DNA of 64,000 bases from Pinus tabuliformis (Eukaryota > Streptophyta > Pinopsida > Pinales > Pinaceae): NCBI GenBank assembly GCA_031772625.1, contig CM062818.1:1682802167-1682866166 (forward strand). The letters are read 5' to 3'. The notes beneath the pieces are model-generated. The model was not told the origin of the DNA. It did no database searches and saw nothing but the letters and a program-made list of their open reading frames with translations. Both the position numbers and the translations under genes were made by a program. This document shows positions 44,240 through 54,740 of this stretch, in pieces; position 1 is the stretch's first letter; every line of letters starts with the position of its first letter.

Positions 44240-45005
44240 AGAGTGGTGTTCCCTTCCTTTATTCGTTTTTCGGGGAATTTGGTGCTACAGGAATGCCTAT
44301 ATTTTCAAGGGATCAAGTTGGGATATTTACCAGTGTTGTTATTCCATTGTTGCAAACTTCAATGAGTATGGCCCAATGGCTAATCAGAAGCACAAGAGAA
44401 GTATTCACCTCATTAACATATGGGACAGATTCCTTGTCGACTTTTTTGATGAGGTTACCAACAGAGGGAAATGTGGGTGCGAGGTATATATTGTTATCAA
44501 TCGAGAACTTTATTTCATTTTATGTGGAATTACGGTCAAGGTACTAACATTTCTGCAAAGGTCATTACCCTTTGGGGAGTACTATCTTGCGCAAAATGGC
44601 TATCCATCGACAATTTGGTGGTATTCAAAGATTCAAAGGTGGCCTTAGATTGGGTTCAAGGTCGTACAACTTTTGAACACCACAAGCCCATAAACTAGTT
44701 GCATAGTATCAAAGAGATTCAGGTTGAATTTCTAGATTTGACTTTCTCCCACCTATATCGTGAGCAGAACACTATTGTTGATGAGCTATCCAAAAAAGGT
44801 CTACATCAACATCCAAGGAGTATATTTGACACTGTTTTTTTCAAGGACAAGATGAGGGACTTTGAGTATATATGCATCAATTAGACAATGTCACGTGAAC
44901 TTGAAGTATCCATTTGCTAATTTTTTGTTATGTTATGAAACAATTTTTTTGGAACATGACCATAAAATGTGATAATATGCAAATATTTAAGCACACATCA
45001 GAGCT
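44240..45005 (+). pseudogene. L1-type LINE 3' end with RNase H domain, 5'-truncated
   Basis: Homologous to 60560-61340. The C-terminal RNase H (RVT_3 type) of plant L1 elements is spread over two frames. One covers IWDRFLVDFFDEVTN (44427-44471). The other runs from WNYGQGTNISAKVITLWGVL to VVFKDSKVALDWVQGRTTFE (44526-44680), followed by TIVDELSKKGL (44773-44805, last catalytic Asp). It stops at 44882. The non-coding tail 'ttttttggaacatgaccataaaatgtg' (44946-44972) matches the other copy. 5' truncation at about 44240 is typical of LINEs. Confidence 0.85.
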
Positions 45006-45887
45006 TTACGATCTACGACTATAGGTAAATGCCAGGCTATTATGCCGTGGTCTATATTGGAATTGGGCTTACGGATTTTATATTGTCAATAAAATGAATG
45101 GTTGAGATTGCAAACCAAACAAATATTCTTAGTCTAATACATGAATCAATGGACAATATGAAAAGTTTTGTCAATAGTAAGTCTCCTCGTCTATTTAATT
45201 TATTAAAAAATCATTTGTGGAACATGGTTATCCTTGTAATTTATTAAAAAATTATTTATGAAACGTGGTGTTGGAATTTGGTATCAGCTAGTTTCATTTG
45301 GTGTGACTTGAAAAGTAATATTACTAGTTTTATAAATTTACATTTTATAATATTAATTTGTTTATAAATTTAAGTTTCATAATAATGTTAAGGTTATAAT
45401 AAATACCATCACTATTAAATAATATCATTAATAATATAACTAATAATAATAACAACATTCAAATTAATATTACAAATAATATTATTAAAAACAACATTAA
45501 TACAATATTAAATGATGTTAGTAATTTTCTTAGCTAAATTTACTTACGTTTTAGGTTTTATTACTTTAAGATTTTAATAATATTGGGTTTTTATTATTTT
45601 AAGTTTATAATAATATTATTATTATCACTTATTAATAAACATTAAATTTAATATTAATATTGTTAGATATTGATTTGAATACTAATGTGAATATTAATAT
45701 GAAATTAATATCAACCACATTTAGTAATGTGGTTGTGATAATATTTTGTTATACAAACTAAATTCTAGTATGGATATATGTGCATTATTCTATATGGAAC
45801 TTGTTCCTGGATTTCAAGCAATGGAAATCATGGGTAAAATCAAAACTCGATAAAACTTTGTGATTATATATATAAAAAATCTATTAG

Positions 45888-45947
<60 letters not shown>

Positions 45948-46554
45948 GTTATATTTTCCGAATTTAGGCTTCTGTGATCCATAATTATAATGTTGAGACA
46001 TCTTTCGGTACTAATCACATCGAGAGTATTTTTTCCAAGCCTGTCGAACTAACAGGGGTGGTTCATCGTCAGGACAAGACGCAGAGTCAGAGCTGGGCAA
46101 TGGAATAAATAGTGATAGCGATGGAAAGAGTGATAGTGATAACCTCCTTAACCCTGCCACTTGTCCACTTTGACCTGAACTTTGACTAGTTCTAACTCCT
46201 CCATACGAACTCATATTAGAGTGGTGTTCACAATGTTGGAATCAGGGCGACGAGCCCTTCGATCTAGTCTAGTTCGAGAGCAATCTGACCACTTTGAATT
46301 TAGACCTATTATGAGACTTGTTTGACCTCTGAGTGTCTCTCGAGCCACCTGGATCAAGGGGAGCAAGTCATATAAACAGATAGATATCCCCACCCTACCA
46401 ACTATAGAGTGGCACTCTGCAAACCAAAAAAACAGGGAAATAATACTTCACAATATAATTGATGTCAACACGAACCGCCACATTAGGTATCCACAATTTA
46501 CATAGGGAATATCATCTTGATATCATAATTTTATTTCGTAAAGGGTGACTACGC
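45006..46554. other. AT-rich intergenic DNA with (AT)n
   Basis: Low-complexity ATT/AAT repeats at 45300-45720 and an (AT)n tract at about 45892-45945. Region 46000-46430 is more GC-balanced, but its ORFs (46011-46214 minus, 46211-46393 minus) are unrecognised. Confidence 0.7.
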
Positions 46555-46559
46555 TCAAA

Positions 46560-47196
46560 CACACATTAGAGAACTTTTGAGGTTTAAAATGGGTCTCCTA
46601 AGAAAAATGTGCAACCAAAATAAATTTTATAAGAACCAATAGGATTCAAGATATGTCAACTATGGGGGATGATTCACCATTTTTTTGGGTAAAAAATTAA
46701 AAGATTGAAAAATAATAAAATAATAATTTTTTCAACTTGTATTTTCAACCTATCTCCCTAAGGTTTTACTCAAATTTCGAGCGAGAGTACTTGTTGGATG
46801 CAAAATTTAATTTCTCATCCAAGGAGTACCCATGTTGCATACTTTTGATGGACCATACTACACAGAAAATGAGAAATACGTGAAAACCTGTGATTGCAAT
46901 CACGTTTTTCATGTATTTCTCATTTTTCGTGTAGCAGGGTCCATCGAAAGTACTCATTTGATGAAGAATCAAATTCTGCATCCGTCATTTGATGAAGAAT
47001 CAAATTCTGCATCCAACGAGTGTTCCCACTTGAAATTTGAGTAAACCCATAAGGAGACAAGTTGAAAATGTAATTTTTTCTTTTTTCCCTCTAGAATTTG
47101 GTGATGTAATGTAATCTTATTTTATTACTTCCATTATTATTTTATAATTTCCTTAGGAGGCTCATTTTAGACCTCAAAATTCCTCTAATGACACCA
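46560..47196. mobile_element. Fold-back (long inverted repeat) element, MITE-like
   Basis: The two halves are imperfect inverted copies. The left edge 'attagagaacttttgagg' matches the reverse complement of the right edge 'cctcaaaattcctctaat'. 'attttcaacctatctccctaagg' (46740) matches the reverse complement of 47048-47070. The centre (46857-46936) is a strong hairpin around 'gtgattgcaatcac'. The right half has a small tandem duplication ('tcatttgatgaagaatcaaa', at 46955 and 46985). There is no coding capacity. A TSD is not clear, so it may be a fold-back transposon or a local inverted duplication. Confidence 0.7.
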
Positions 47197-47231
47197 TTTA
47201 ACAAGATCTACAAAAGAGGCTTCTAAACTAG

Positions 47232-47286
<55 letters not shown>

Positions 47287-47759
47287 CATGATTCTATAAC
47301 CAGGAAGACACGTCCAACTCAAGTAAATAATAATAAAAAATACTTCAATGGTTCACAAAACCCATCTCCCCGAAGGCAAGAAAAACCAATGGTGGAGTCA
47401 GTCACTTCAAATCCAGATAAGCAACGATCTGACGATCACTTTGTCCTGAATGACTATTATACTAACAACACTCTGAATCCATAAGTATATGCCAACTCCT
47501 ACAACCAAAGTCCATGCAGACACCCTACATCGCTTGCTCCCACCTCCAGCTCCCCTGGACATCACACACATCAAAGAGATGGATTTCATACATCAAACAT
47601 ACTATGCACGATTAATCAAAGGGAATTTGTGTGCCCTTGTGGCATGGTGTCCCAAATAAATCTAACCACACATGGTTGCAAGATAAGAAATTTAATGTTT
47701 TGGTTCAGGATTTCTAGTCTTTACTTGTCAACAACCTTATTTTTTTCAAAAATGGAGGT
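47197..47759. other. (AT)n microsatellite and anonymous DNA
   Basis: The (AT)n tract spans about 47236-47284. The rest shows no gene. Confidence 0.7.
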
Positions 47760-48253
47760 CGTTTGACCAAAGCTATATGATCTAAAGCACATTATTAATG
47801 TGTGGCAAAGACATAAAAAGAAGAAGCGCTCACTAGAAATATGGGACATCGATAAAAAACCTTAAGGAATTACATGATCCATCTACTCTAGGCTACTTTT
47901 CGGAAAAGATAAAGGAGTTGATTATGGCTTTAGAATGTCACAAGTGGGATATTCTTGCACTCCATGGGAAGGAATGTCATCTTAAAAGTCATGTCATTTG
48001 CTTGTTCGGAGGAGATAAAAACACTAAGTTCTTCGACCAATATGCAATTAATCGATGCAATTATAATTTTATTTAGGGGTTGTTTGGTGTTGGGGCTCGA
48101 CATTTAGTAACTCTTCGGTAACTACAAGGGGTCGTTGAATATTTTTCGAAGATGTATCAAGCCAGGGTGGACCTTGGCTCATCTAACAATGTGGACCTTG
48201 ATAACCAATTGGATAATTCCCATATGTATCCTAATATGTTCACCACAGAGGAT
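47760..48253 (+). pseudogene. L1-type LINE ORF2 fragment (interrupted by Copia), left part
   Basis: Translates discontinuously to the region between the endonuclease and RT of plant L1 elements: ECHLKSHVICLFGGDKNTKF, then VVEYFSKMYQARVDL and NMFTTEDNH. It corresponds to the better preserved equivalent in the next LINE (SRAIWIKQSDRNTIFFQ, about 55792-55842). The frame is cut exactly at the TSD 'aatca' (48254-48258) and continues after the Copia element. Confidence 0.7.
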
Positions 48254-48258
48254 AATCA

Positions 48259-48413
48259 TGTTGACACCTAATCCGAAACGGATGGGTGAACTGGACAGTC
48301 ATCTAGAAGATGAACTGATCCATCATATGTATGTATATAAATAATATGTTAGCTAAGGAAAAAAAAACATCAGTTCTTTCCTCCAATCATTCTGGAGTTA
48401 CCCTGGCCTAACA
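48259..48413 (+). repeat. 5' LTR (155 bp)
   Basis: TGTTGACACC...CCTAACA, with a TATA box 'tatataaata' at 48334-48343. Very short for a Copia LTR. Confidence 0.95.
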
Positions 48414-49873
48414 TGGTATCAGAGCGCAGGTCCCAGAAATAGCTGTAACTCCTGCTGTCCTGAGAGCTGCTCATACCTGAGCGCTGCCTCTGTCATGCGT
48501 TTCATTCTCTGCCCTGAGCACTGCCAACGCATCTGCCCATAATGTTCTCTGGCGCACCAGCGCTGCCTCTATCCTGACACTGCGCCCTCTGCCCTGCTGA
48601 ATGTGCAATGCACCTGAGCGTTGATGCGTTTTTTACATTGAATGCATAGAAGCATAAGCGTTGTTATACCTTTTTTTTTGCTGCCCCTCTCTTCGCGTGA
48701 ATGCCTGACGCTTCAAGTTCTTTAACACCAAATACCTTTTAATCGAGATTTTTGATGTATCTTTGTTGATACTGTGTTGAAAAATTTGCCAGCACTATTT
48801 CAAAAAGTTAGAGATGATGTCGTTGTGATGGAGGAACGGGGCACTAAAAGGAAATTCATTGTTGCCCACTGTGGTTCTAAAGACGTTTAAAATTAACAAT
48901 CCGCTCATGGTATCCGCTCATTCTTTGTCCAACTCATTGTGATGTTTTTGGCTGCTTAAGAGTTTGAAGTTGTCTCTAAAAGGCATATGCCATAGCCTCT
49001 TTTCTTCTCCCAAAGCCCGACAGAACTGCATATCAATTGTTGTGACGAATCTGGAGGCTACCTGCTATCTGGAAAGCGTAGTTTGGGTTGAACTCTGAAG
49101 GTGAAACCGATTACTTAAGGTAGAAAACCTTTATCAATTTTTTGTTCGTTGTAATGCCAATGCTGTGTGCATTAAACAAACTCTTATTAAATATAGTTTG
49201 CATCCGCACGACTTTTAATGTGAGACAGTGGCGCAGTTTGATAAGGAGCCAAGCTATGCTACAGATTTGAGTTTACCAACTATTTGAGACGCAGTTTGCA
49301 TTTTGTGCAATTTGTATTTGAGACGCAGTTTTGTGCAATTTGTATTTTGTGGAGTGATGGAATCTGCGAGTTGAGGCTGGCAGAATTTGAGAAGTCGTTT
49401 TTTTTATGAAGAAATAGTTATTGGGTAGAGTGCATGTAAATGAATTGATGTCGCTTTTGTTCAAGAACAGTTGAATGGCGCAGAGATGCAGTGTGTTGAC
49501 AACAAAAGTCAAGTCAACTTAACACTGTACATGTGGCTATGTTGCGAGGATCTCTTTCAGATTTTGATCCTGTGGTGATTCGGTTCTGTGGAGAAGTCCT
49601 TTCGGACTTGTAGAAAAACAAGTGCGTTTACAGTAATAGATTCTGCTGCCTTGAATGGTATATGATGGTCCATGTTGTTGTGCGTTGAATTTATATATGT
49701 TGCAACTAAGATTGTATGTGCGTTGATTGCATGCTGGTGTATTTACAATACATTGAAATTTTTTATGAATTTATGAGGATCTTTGGAGGGCTTTGAAGAA
49801 ACAGTAAAGTATTTGCTCTTTTCACTGTACATCAGTAGAAGTTTTTTTTAGCAGAAGTATTTTTTTTTACAGA
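48414..49873 (+). promoter_or_regulatory. Primer-binding site and long 5' leader of Copia
   Basis: The primer-binding site is TGGTATCAGAGCGC (48414-48427). The following 1.46 kb has no gag-like ORF. It includes a stretch with recurring 'gcgctgcc', 'tgccctg' and 'gagcgctg' phrases (48470-48650) and a duplicated 'gagacgcagtttg' / 'gtgcaatttgtattt' block (49287-49350). Several short upstream ATGs would precede gag, so ribosome shunting or a spliced/internal start may be needed; that is inference. Confidence 0.6.
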
Positions 49874-51025
49874 ATGCATTCAATCATTTCTATGGTAGGA
49901 ATAGTTCTCACTGGCAAGGAGAACTATTCTGAATGGTCTCGGATGGTAAAACACACCCTCATCTACAATGAGTTGTGGAAAGGAGTGTGTGTCGGAGAAG
50001 AAGACAAAGACCCTGTGCAGCCTACATCAGATAAAGAACTTGTCATTTGGGAAAACAAGAACAGCAAAGCCTATGCATTGATCGCAGCATCTGTAAATGA
50101 AGAAGTAAGTCGTCATATTTCATCCTATTCCACTGCCTTTGAAGCTTTACAAAAGCTGAAAGAACTCTATGATTCACATTCTGCACTTGAAGTTGTTCAG
50201 CTCATGATTAAACTCTTCACTCTTGAACTGAAAAATAATGATCCCCTTGCTCTTGCATCTGAAATAAAGTCTATAATGCATGATATTAAAGCCACTAAGG
50301 TTGAGCTGGATATCTCTCTTATTGCCTTTCTCAAAGCACTCTATCCTACCTACTCTAATTATCTTGAGTCTTTACAAGCAAATGGAAATCTTAAAGACAT
50401 AACCTTTGAGTCTCTTGTGAAAAAGTTTGCTGAAAGAGAGAAAGCCTTTGGAAAGAAAACAGTCCCTGAATCTTCTGAAGAGACTGTTTGCCTTGCTCAT
50501 AAAGAAAAGCATCCTGATCAAGATTCTACAAGAGGAAGAGGTGGACGAAGAGGAAGAGGAAGATACTTCAGAGGCAGGGGGGGCAGACATTCTCAAGCAG
50601 AAAAGGCAGATCTGCATTGCATTCGCTGCAAACGAAATGGATCACATGATGCTTCTACATGCAAGCTACCATGGGACAAGGTTGAGCAGAGAAGAAACCA
50701 GCAGAAAGGTAAAACTGATGACACAGACAAAGGTAAAGCACCTGAATCCACTCACTATATTGAGGCACAATGTAACATTGGAGTAAATGAAGATTTGTTT
50801 AATGCTTCACTTGCTTCTTCGAAAAATGACTGGTTGCTTGATTCAGGAGCAACCTGTCATATGACTCATAGGAAAGATTTTTTTGAAGATTTCACTGACA
50901 ATGTTGATGGAGCAGTATACTTTGCAGATCAGTCAAAAATCAAGCCATCAGGGCTTGGCACAATCGGGCTTAAACTGCCTAGTCTTCCAGACTTTCTTCT
51001 AGATCATGTTCTATATCTCCCATAG
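49874..51025 (+). pseudogene. Copia gag and protease
   Basis: 383 codons from MHSIISMVGIVLTGKENYSE. The gag fold spans residues 1-210 (WSRMVKHTLIYNELWKGV; a Copia gag_pre/UBN2-type domain). A basic RGRGGRRGRGRYFRGRGG stretch is near residue 220. A zinc knuckle-like CIRCKRNGSHDASTC has one extra residue before His compared with CX2CX4HX4C. Protease DWLLDSGATCHMTHRKDFF is near residue 317. The frame ends at TAG in the LYLP-stop-LKRNLLS context, where one stop and then a frameshift (by about 51050) separate it from the next segment. Confidence 0.92.
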
Positions 51026-52164
51026 CTCAAGAGAAACTTGTTGTCCTGGTCCACATCCGCCAGCAAGGTCACTCCATTCATATGTTTGATGGAAAGCTTG
51101 AGGTAAGAAAGGCATATGACCATTCACTTGTCATGAGGGGTATAGAAGAAGAAAGACTTCTTAAACTGCAAGGAACCTCTGCTCATGCACAACATTTTTC
51201 ATATATTTCTCATCATGAAGAAGGTACACTTCCATCAAGTTTATTATGGCATGCTAGATTTGGACATTTAAACTATGACAGTCTCCGCTTGTTGAAGAAA
51301 AATGGTGTTGCTGGTTTGCCTACAATTCCGAGAAAACATAAGCAATGTGATGCTTGCATTCTAGGAAAGCATAGCAAACAGTCTTTTCATGATTCACATT
51401 CAAGAGCACATAGGAAGCTTGAACTTATTCATTCAGATTTATGTGGTCCAATGCCTGTTCCTTCTGCAAATGGAAATAAATATATCATGACATTTATTGA
51501 TGATTACACCAGAATGTCTTGGGTTTATTTATTGAAGAACAAATCTGATGCTTTTCAAACATTCAAGAATTTTCATAAATGGATTGAAAATGATGCACAA
51601 TCTCATATTGGGTCTATTCGCACTGATAATGGAAAATAATATACATCAAATGAATTTGAACACTATCTTCGCCAACATGGGATTAAACATCAAACAACTG
51701 TGCCTTATAATCCTCAACAGAATGGTGTAGCTGAAAGAATGAACAGAACAATTTTGAATATGGTACGATCCATGCTTTTCTTCAAAAATGTAAAGACAAT
51801 GTTTTGGGCTGATGTTGTTCTATGTGCTGCATATATAAAGAATAGATGTCCATCTAGTGCTATAAGAAACAAGACTCCTTATGAATTGTGGTATGGACAT
51901 GTTCCTTCGGTAAAACATCTCAGGATTTTTGGTTCCACCTGTTATGCTTTAATACCAAAGGTACATAGAAACAAACTTGGTGCTAGAAGTCGTAAGTGTA
52001 TCTTCCTGGGGTATTCAAACACATCTAAAGCATACCGCCTCTATGATGAAGTAAATAAAAAGTTTGTTTTATCTAGAGATGTCATTTTTCTTGAATCATC
52101 CAAATCTGACAGTGTTGTTGAGCGGCAACTTGATCGCTTGGATAAATTCACAAAACCGAAATAA
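51026..52164 (+). pseudogene. Copia GAG-pre-integrase and integrase
   Basis: After a frameshift the frame continues HMFDGKLEVRKAYDHSLVMRG, LLWHARFGHLNYDSLRLLKK, the zinc-binding CDACILGKHSKQSF and ELIHSDLCGPMPVPS (first catalytic Asp). Next come TFIDDYTRMSWVYLLKNKSD and IRTDNGK followed by a TAA stop at 51637-51639, where GAA (DNGKEY) is expected. Then VPYNPQQNGVAERMNRTI (catalytic Glu) and the C-terminal LRIFGSTCYALIPKVHRNKL. A second stop follows at 52162-52164 (TAA, expected CAA). Reading frame 1 is kept across both stops. Confidence 0.92.
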
Positions 52165-54084
52165 TTTCAAGAGTTTGATAATCAGATTCCACATCTTGAA
52201 GGGGGGATTCCTATACTAGATCAGCATGTGGAATCTTCTTCTGAAGAACAATCTCCCCTGCATGACACTCCAACAACAGATGATGCTTTAAGTGATGTAA
52301 TTGATAGAATTGGGAGACTTAATCTTGATTCAGTCCCAACTCAATCAACAGAACAGCCTGAACCATCTCAGAAAGGTCCCCCAAAGTGGCTGACAAAGAC
52401 ACTTGAAAGTGTTCATCCTGATGAAATTGGAAAAACAGGAACCAGAAATACAAACCGACAAGATGGAGGTGATGTAGATAACTCTAATTCACCTGTTGAT
52501 ATGGATGTTACTTATGATTTTGAATTGAACTTGTCTACAGATTTTGAACCAACTTCCTTCAAAGAAGCTGCTTCTCATGATGAATGGAAAGAAGCGATGC
52601 AGAAGGAGTATGATGCCCTCATAAAGAATGGCACTTGGAAGCTGGTTGATCCTCCATTTGGAACCAAACCAATTGGCTGCAAGTGGGTCTACAAGAACAA
52701 GTACAAAGCTGATGGCTCACTTGACAAGCACAAAGCTAGGCTTGTGGCAAAAGGTTTTGCACAGAAGGAAGGGGTCGATTATGAGGAAACTTTTGCCCCC
52801 ACAGCAAAATGGGCAACCATCCGGACACTCTTTGCACTAGCTGCTCAGAACGGTTGGAAAGTCCATCAAATGGATGTAAAAACTGCATTCTTGAATGGAG
52901 ATCTAAAAGAGAATGTTTTTATGTCCCAGCCTGAAGGATTTGATATGAAAGGACATGAACACAAAGTATGCAAACTTGTGAAGTCCTTGTATGGCCTCAA
53001 ACAAGCACCACGAGCCTGGTATGAAAAACTAACTGAGCATCTTCTGAAACTCAACTTCAATCATTTTGATCTTGATGATGCAACTTTATTTGTCAAGAAA
53101 GTTGGCAAAACAGTTGTATATCTAGTGGTATATGTAGATGATCTTTTAATGACAGGGAACAATGAAAGCTATATTGCATCCATAAAGAAAGAATTAGGAA
53201 ATTTTTTTGAAATGACTGATTTGAGCTATGTTCATTACTATCTTGGCATTGAAGTAACCCAACATCCAAAGTCCATATTTCTTTCTCAAAAGAAATACAT
53301 TGGAGATTTGTTAAATAGATTTGGCATGACAGAGTGCAATTCCCTTTGTACTCTAATGGAACAAAACTTGAAGCTCACATCTATTGAAGGAAAGGAATTT
53401 GAGGATGCAACAAAGTATAGACAGCTTGTAGGAAGTCTCATCTACCTCACTACTACCAGACCAGACATTTCATTTGCTGTTGGAATCCTCTCCAGGTTTA
53501 TGCAAAAGCCTTGTGAGGGACATTGGTCTGCTACAAAAAGAGTTCTAAGGTACTTGAAGGGAACTCAAGACCTTGGAATCAAGTATACACAGGTGGACGA
53601 CTTCAACTTGATTGGATACTCTGATTCAGACTTCGATGGAGACAAAGAAACTGGGGTATCTACTTCAGGATATGCTATGAGTCTTGGATCAGGAGCTGTC
53701 TCCTGGAGATCACGCAAACAATCAGTACCAGCAGATTCCACAACAGAAGCAGAATATGTGGCAGCAGCTAAAGCAACGAAAGAAATTGTGTGGCTCAGGA
53801 AAATTCTTGAAGATTTGCAGGTAAAACAAATACAATCAACTCCACTCATGATTGATAACACATCTGCAATAAAGTTGGCCAAGAACCCAAAGTTCCATGA
53901 TCGTACTAAGCACATCAATACTAAATATCATCTGATCCGACATCATGTTGAGGCCAAAACAATCCATCTTCGTCATTGTTCCACAAACGAGCAAATTGCA
54001 GACATCTTCACCAAAGCGCTTGGAAGAGAAAAGCTTGAAAGATTCAGAATGATGCTTGGACTCACCAATATCCCTTCAGATTAA
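52165..54084 (+). pseudogene. Copia reverse transcriptase and RNase H
   Basis: An open frame of 618 codons from Met 52228 (in-frame from 52165). An acidic linker is followed by RT: KWVYKNKYKADGSLDKHKAR, HQMDVKTAFLNGDL (motif A Asp), SLYGLKQAPRAWYEKL, LVVYVDDLLMTGN (53131-53142 encode YVDD), YYLGIEV, then RNase H with DSDFDGDKETGVSTSGY, STTEAEYVAAAKATKE, DNTSAIKLAKNPKFHDRTKH and STNEQIADIFTKALGREKL. All catalytic signatures are intact. It ends at TAA 54082, ten bases before the 3' LTR. This domain alone looks functional, but the polyprotein needs read-through or repair upstream. Confidence 0.95.
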
Positions 54085-54093
54085 GGGGGGGAA

Positions 54094-54248
54094 TGTTGAC
54101 ACCTAATCCGAAACGGATGGGTGAACTGGACAGTCATCTAGAAGATGAACTGATCCATCATATGTATGTATATAAATAATATGTTAGCTAATGAAAAAAA
54201 AACATCAGTTCTTTCCTCCGATCATTCTGGAGTTACCCTGGCCTAACA
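54094..54248 (+). repeat. 3' LTR (155 bp)
   Basis: Nearly identical to the 5' LTR; preceded by the polypurine tract at 54081-54093. Confidence 0.95.
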
Positions 54249-54253
54249 AATCA

Positions 54254-54500
54254 ATGTATTCATTCGCCTATATCTCTCGAGGAAGTGGAGGTGGTTTTAA
54301 AAAATTTGCAAAAGACAAGAGTCCAGGTCCAAATGGTTGGACAATGTAATTGTTTTTACATTTCTTTGACATCATGGGTCACGACCTACCTCGCATGGTG
54401 GAGTCGTCTCGCACCTCTAGCAAGATTTCATCTTTTGCCCTTGTGTGGGCTCCTCTTCAGCTTTATCTAGACCCATAAGAGGGGATTATCCCTAGATTTC
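54254..54500 (+). pseudogene. L1-type LINE ORF2 fragment, right part
   Basis: Resumes the LINE cut at 48253 with HSPISLEEVEVVLKNLQKT. After a frameshift it reads the RT start KSPGPNGW..., then FFDIMG and degenerate sequence. It ends near 54500, before another LINE begins. Confidence 0.65.
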
Positions 54501-54740
54501 TCATCCTTGTCTTCCCTCAACTTTGTAGCCATTCTGACTTACCCTGGTCCTTGAGATGCCTCTACCTCACTTCTAAAAATTTCTCCCAATTTTTAGAACG
54601 TCTCAATTAGGAAGAAGAGGCCAATTAAAAGGACTTAGCCAGAGACATTTATCCACATGAGGGTCTATTTGAGGAGTTTTATTATCCTATGGATATTTCT
54701 AGGGCCCTTAGAGCATCTACGCCCCTATTGAGGGTATCCT
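54501..54740. other. Degenerate LINE-like DNA
   Basis: Stops in all frames; possibly the ORF1/5' part of the LINE that follows or the tail of the preceding one. Nothing specific recognised. Confidence 0.35.

Larger units (their letters stand above)
48259..54248 (+). mobile_element. Copia retrotransposon, recent, with 155-bp LTRs
   Basis: LTRs at 48259-48413 and 54094-54248 are 155 bp each with only two differences that I can find (positions about 48357 g/t and 48385 a/g). The perfect TSD is 'aatca' (48254-48258 and 54249-54253). The primer-binding site TGGTATCAGAGC starts at 48414, directly after the LTR. The polypurine tract 'ttaagggggggaa' abuts the 3' LTR. Internal order is gag, protease, integrase, RT, RNase H. 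Three nonsense changes and one frameshift interrupt one long gag-pol frame. It inserted into an L1 LINE. The leader between primer site and gag is unusually long (about 1.46 kb). Confidence 0.95.

Noticed and set aside
45892-45945. (AT)n tracts as origins or matrix attachment regions
   Set aside because: Ordinary microsatellites; nothing else supports a function.
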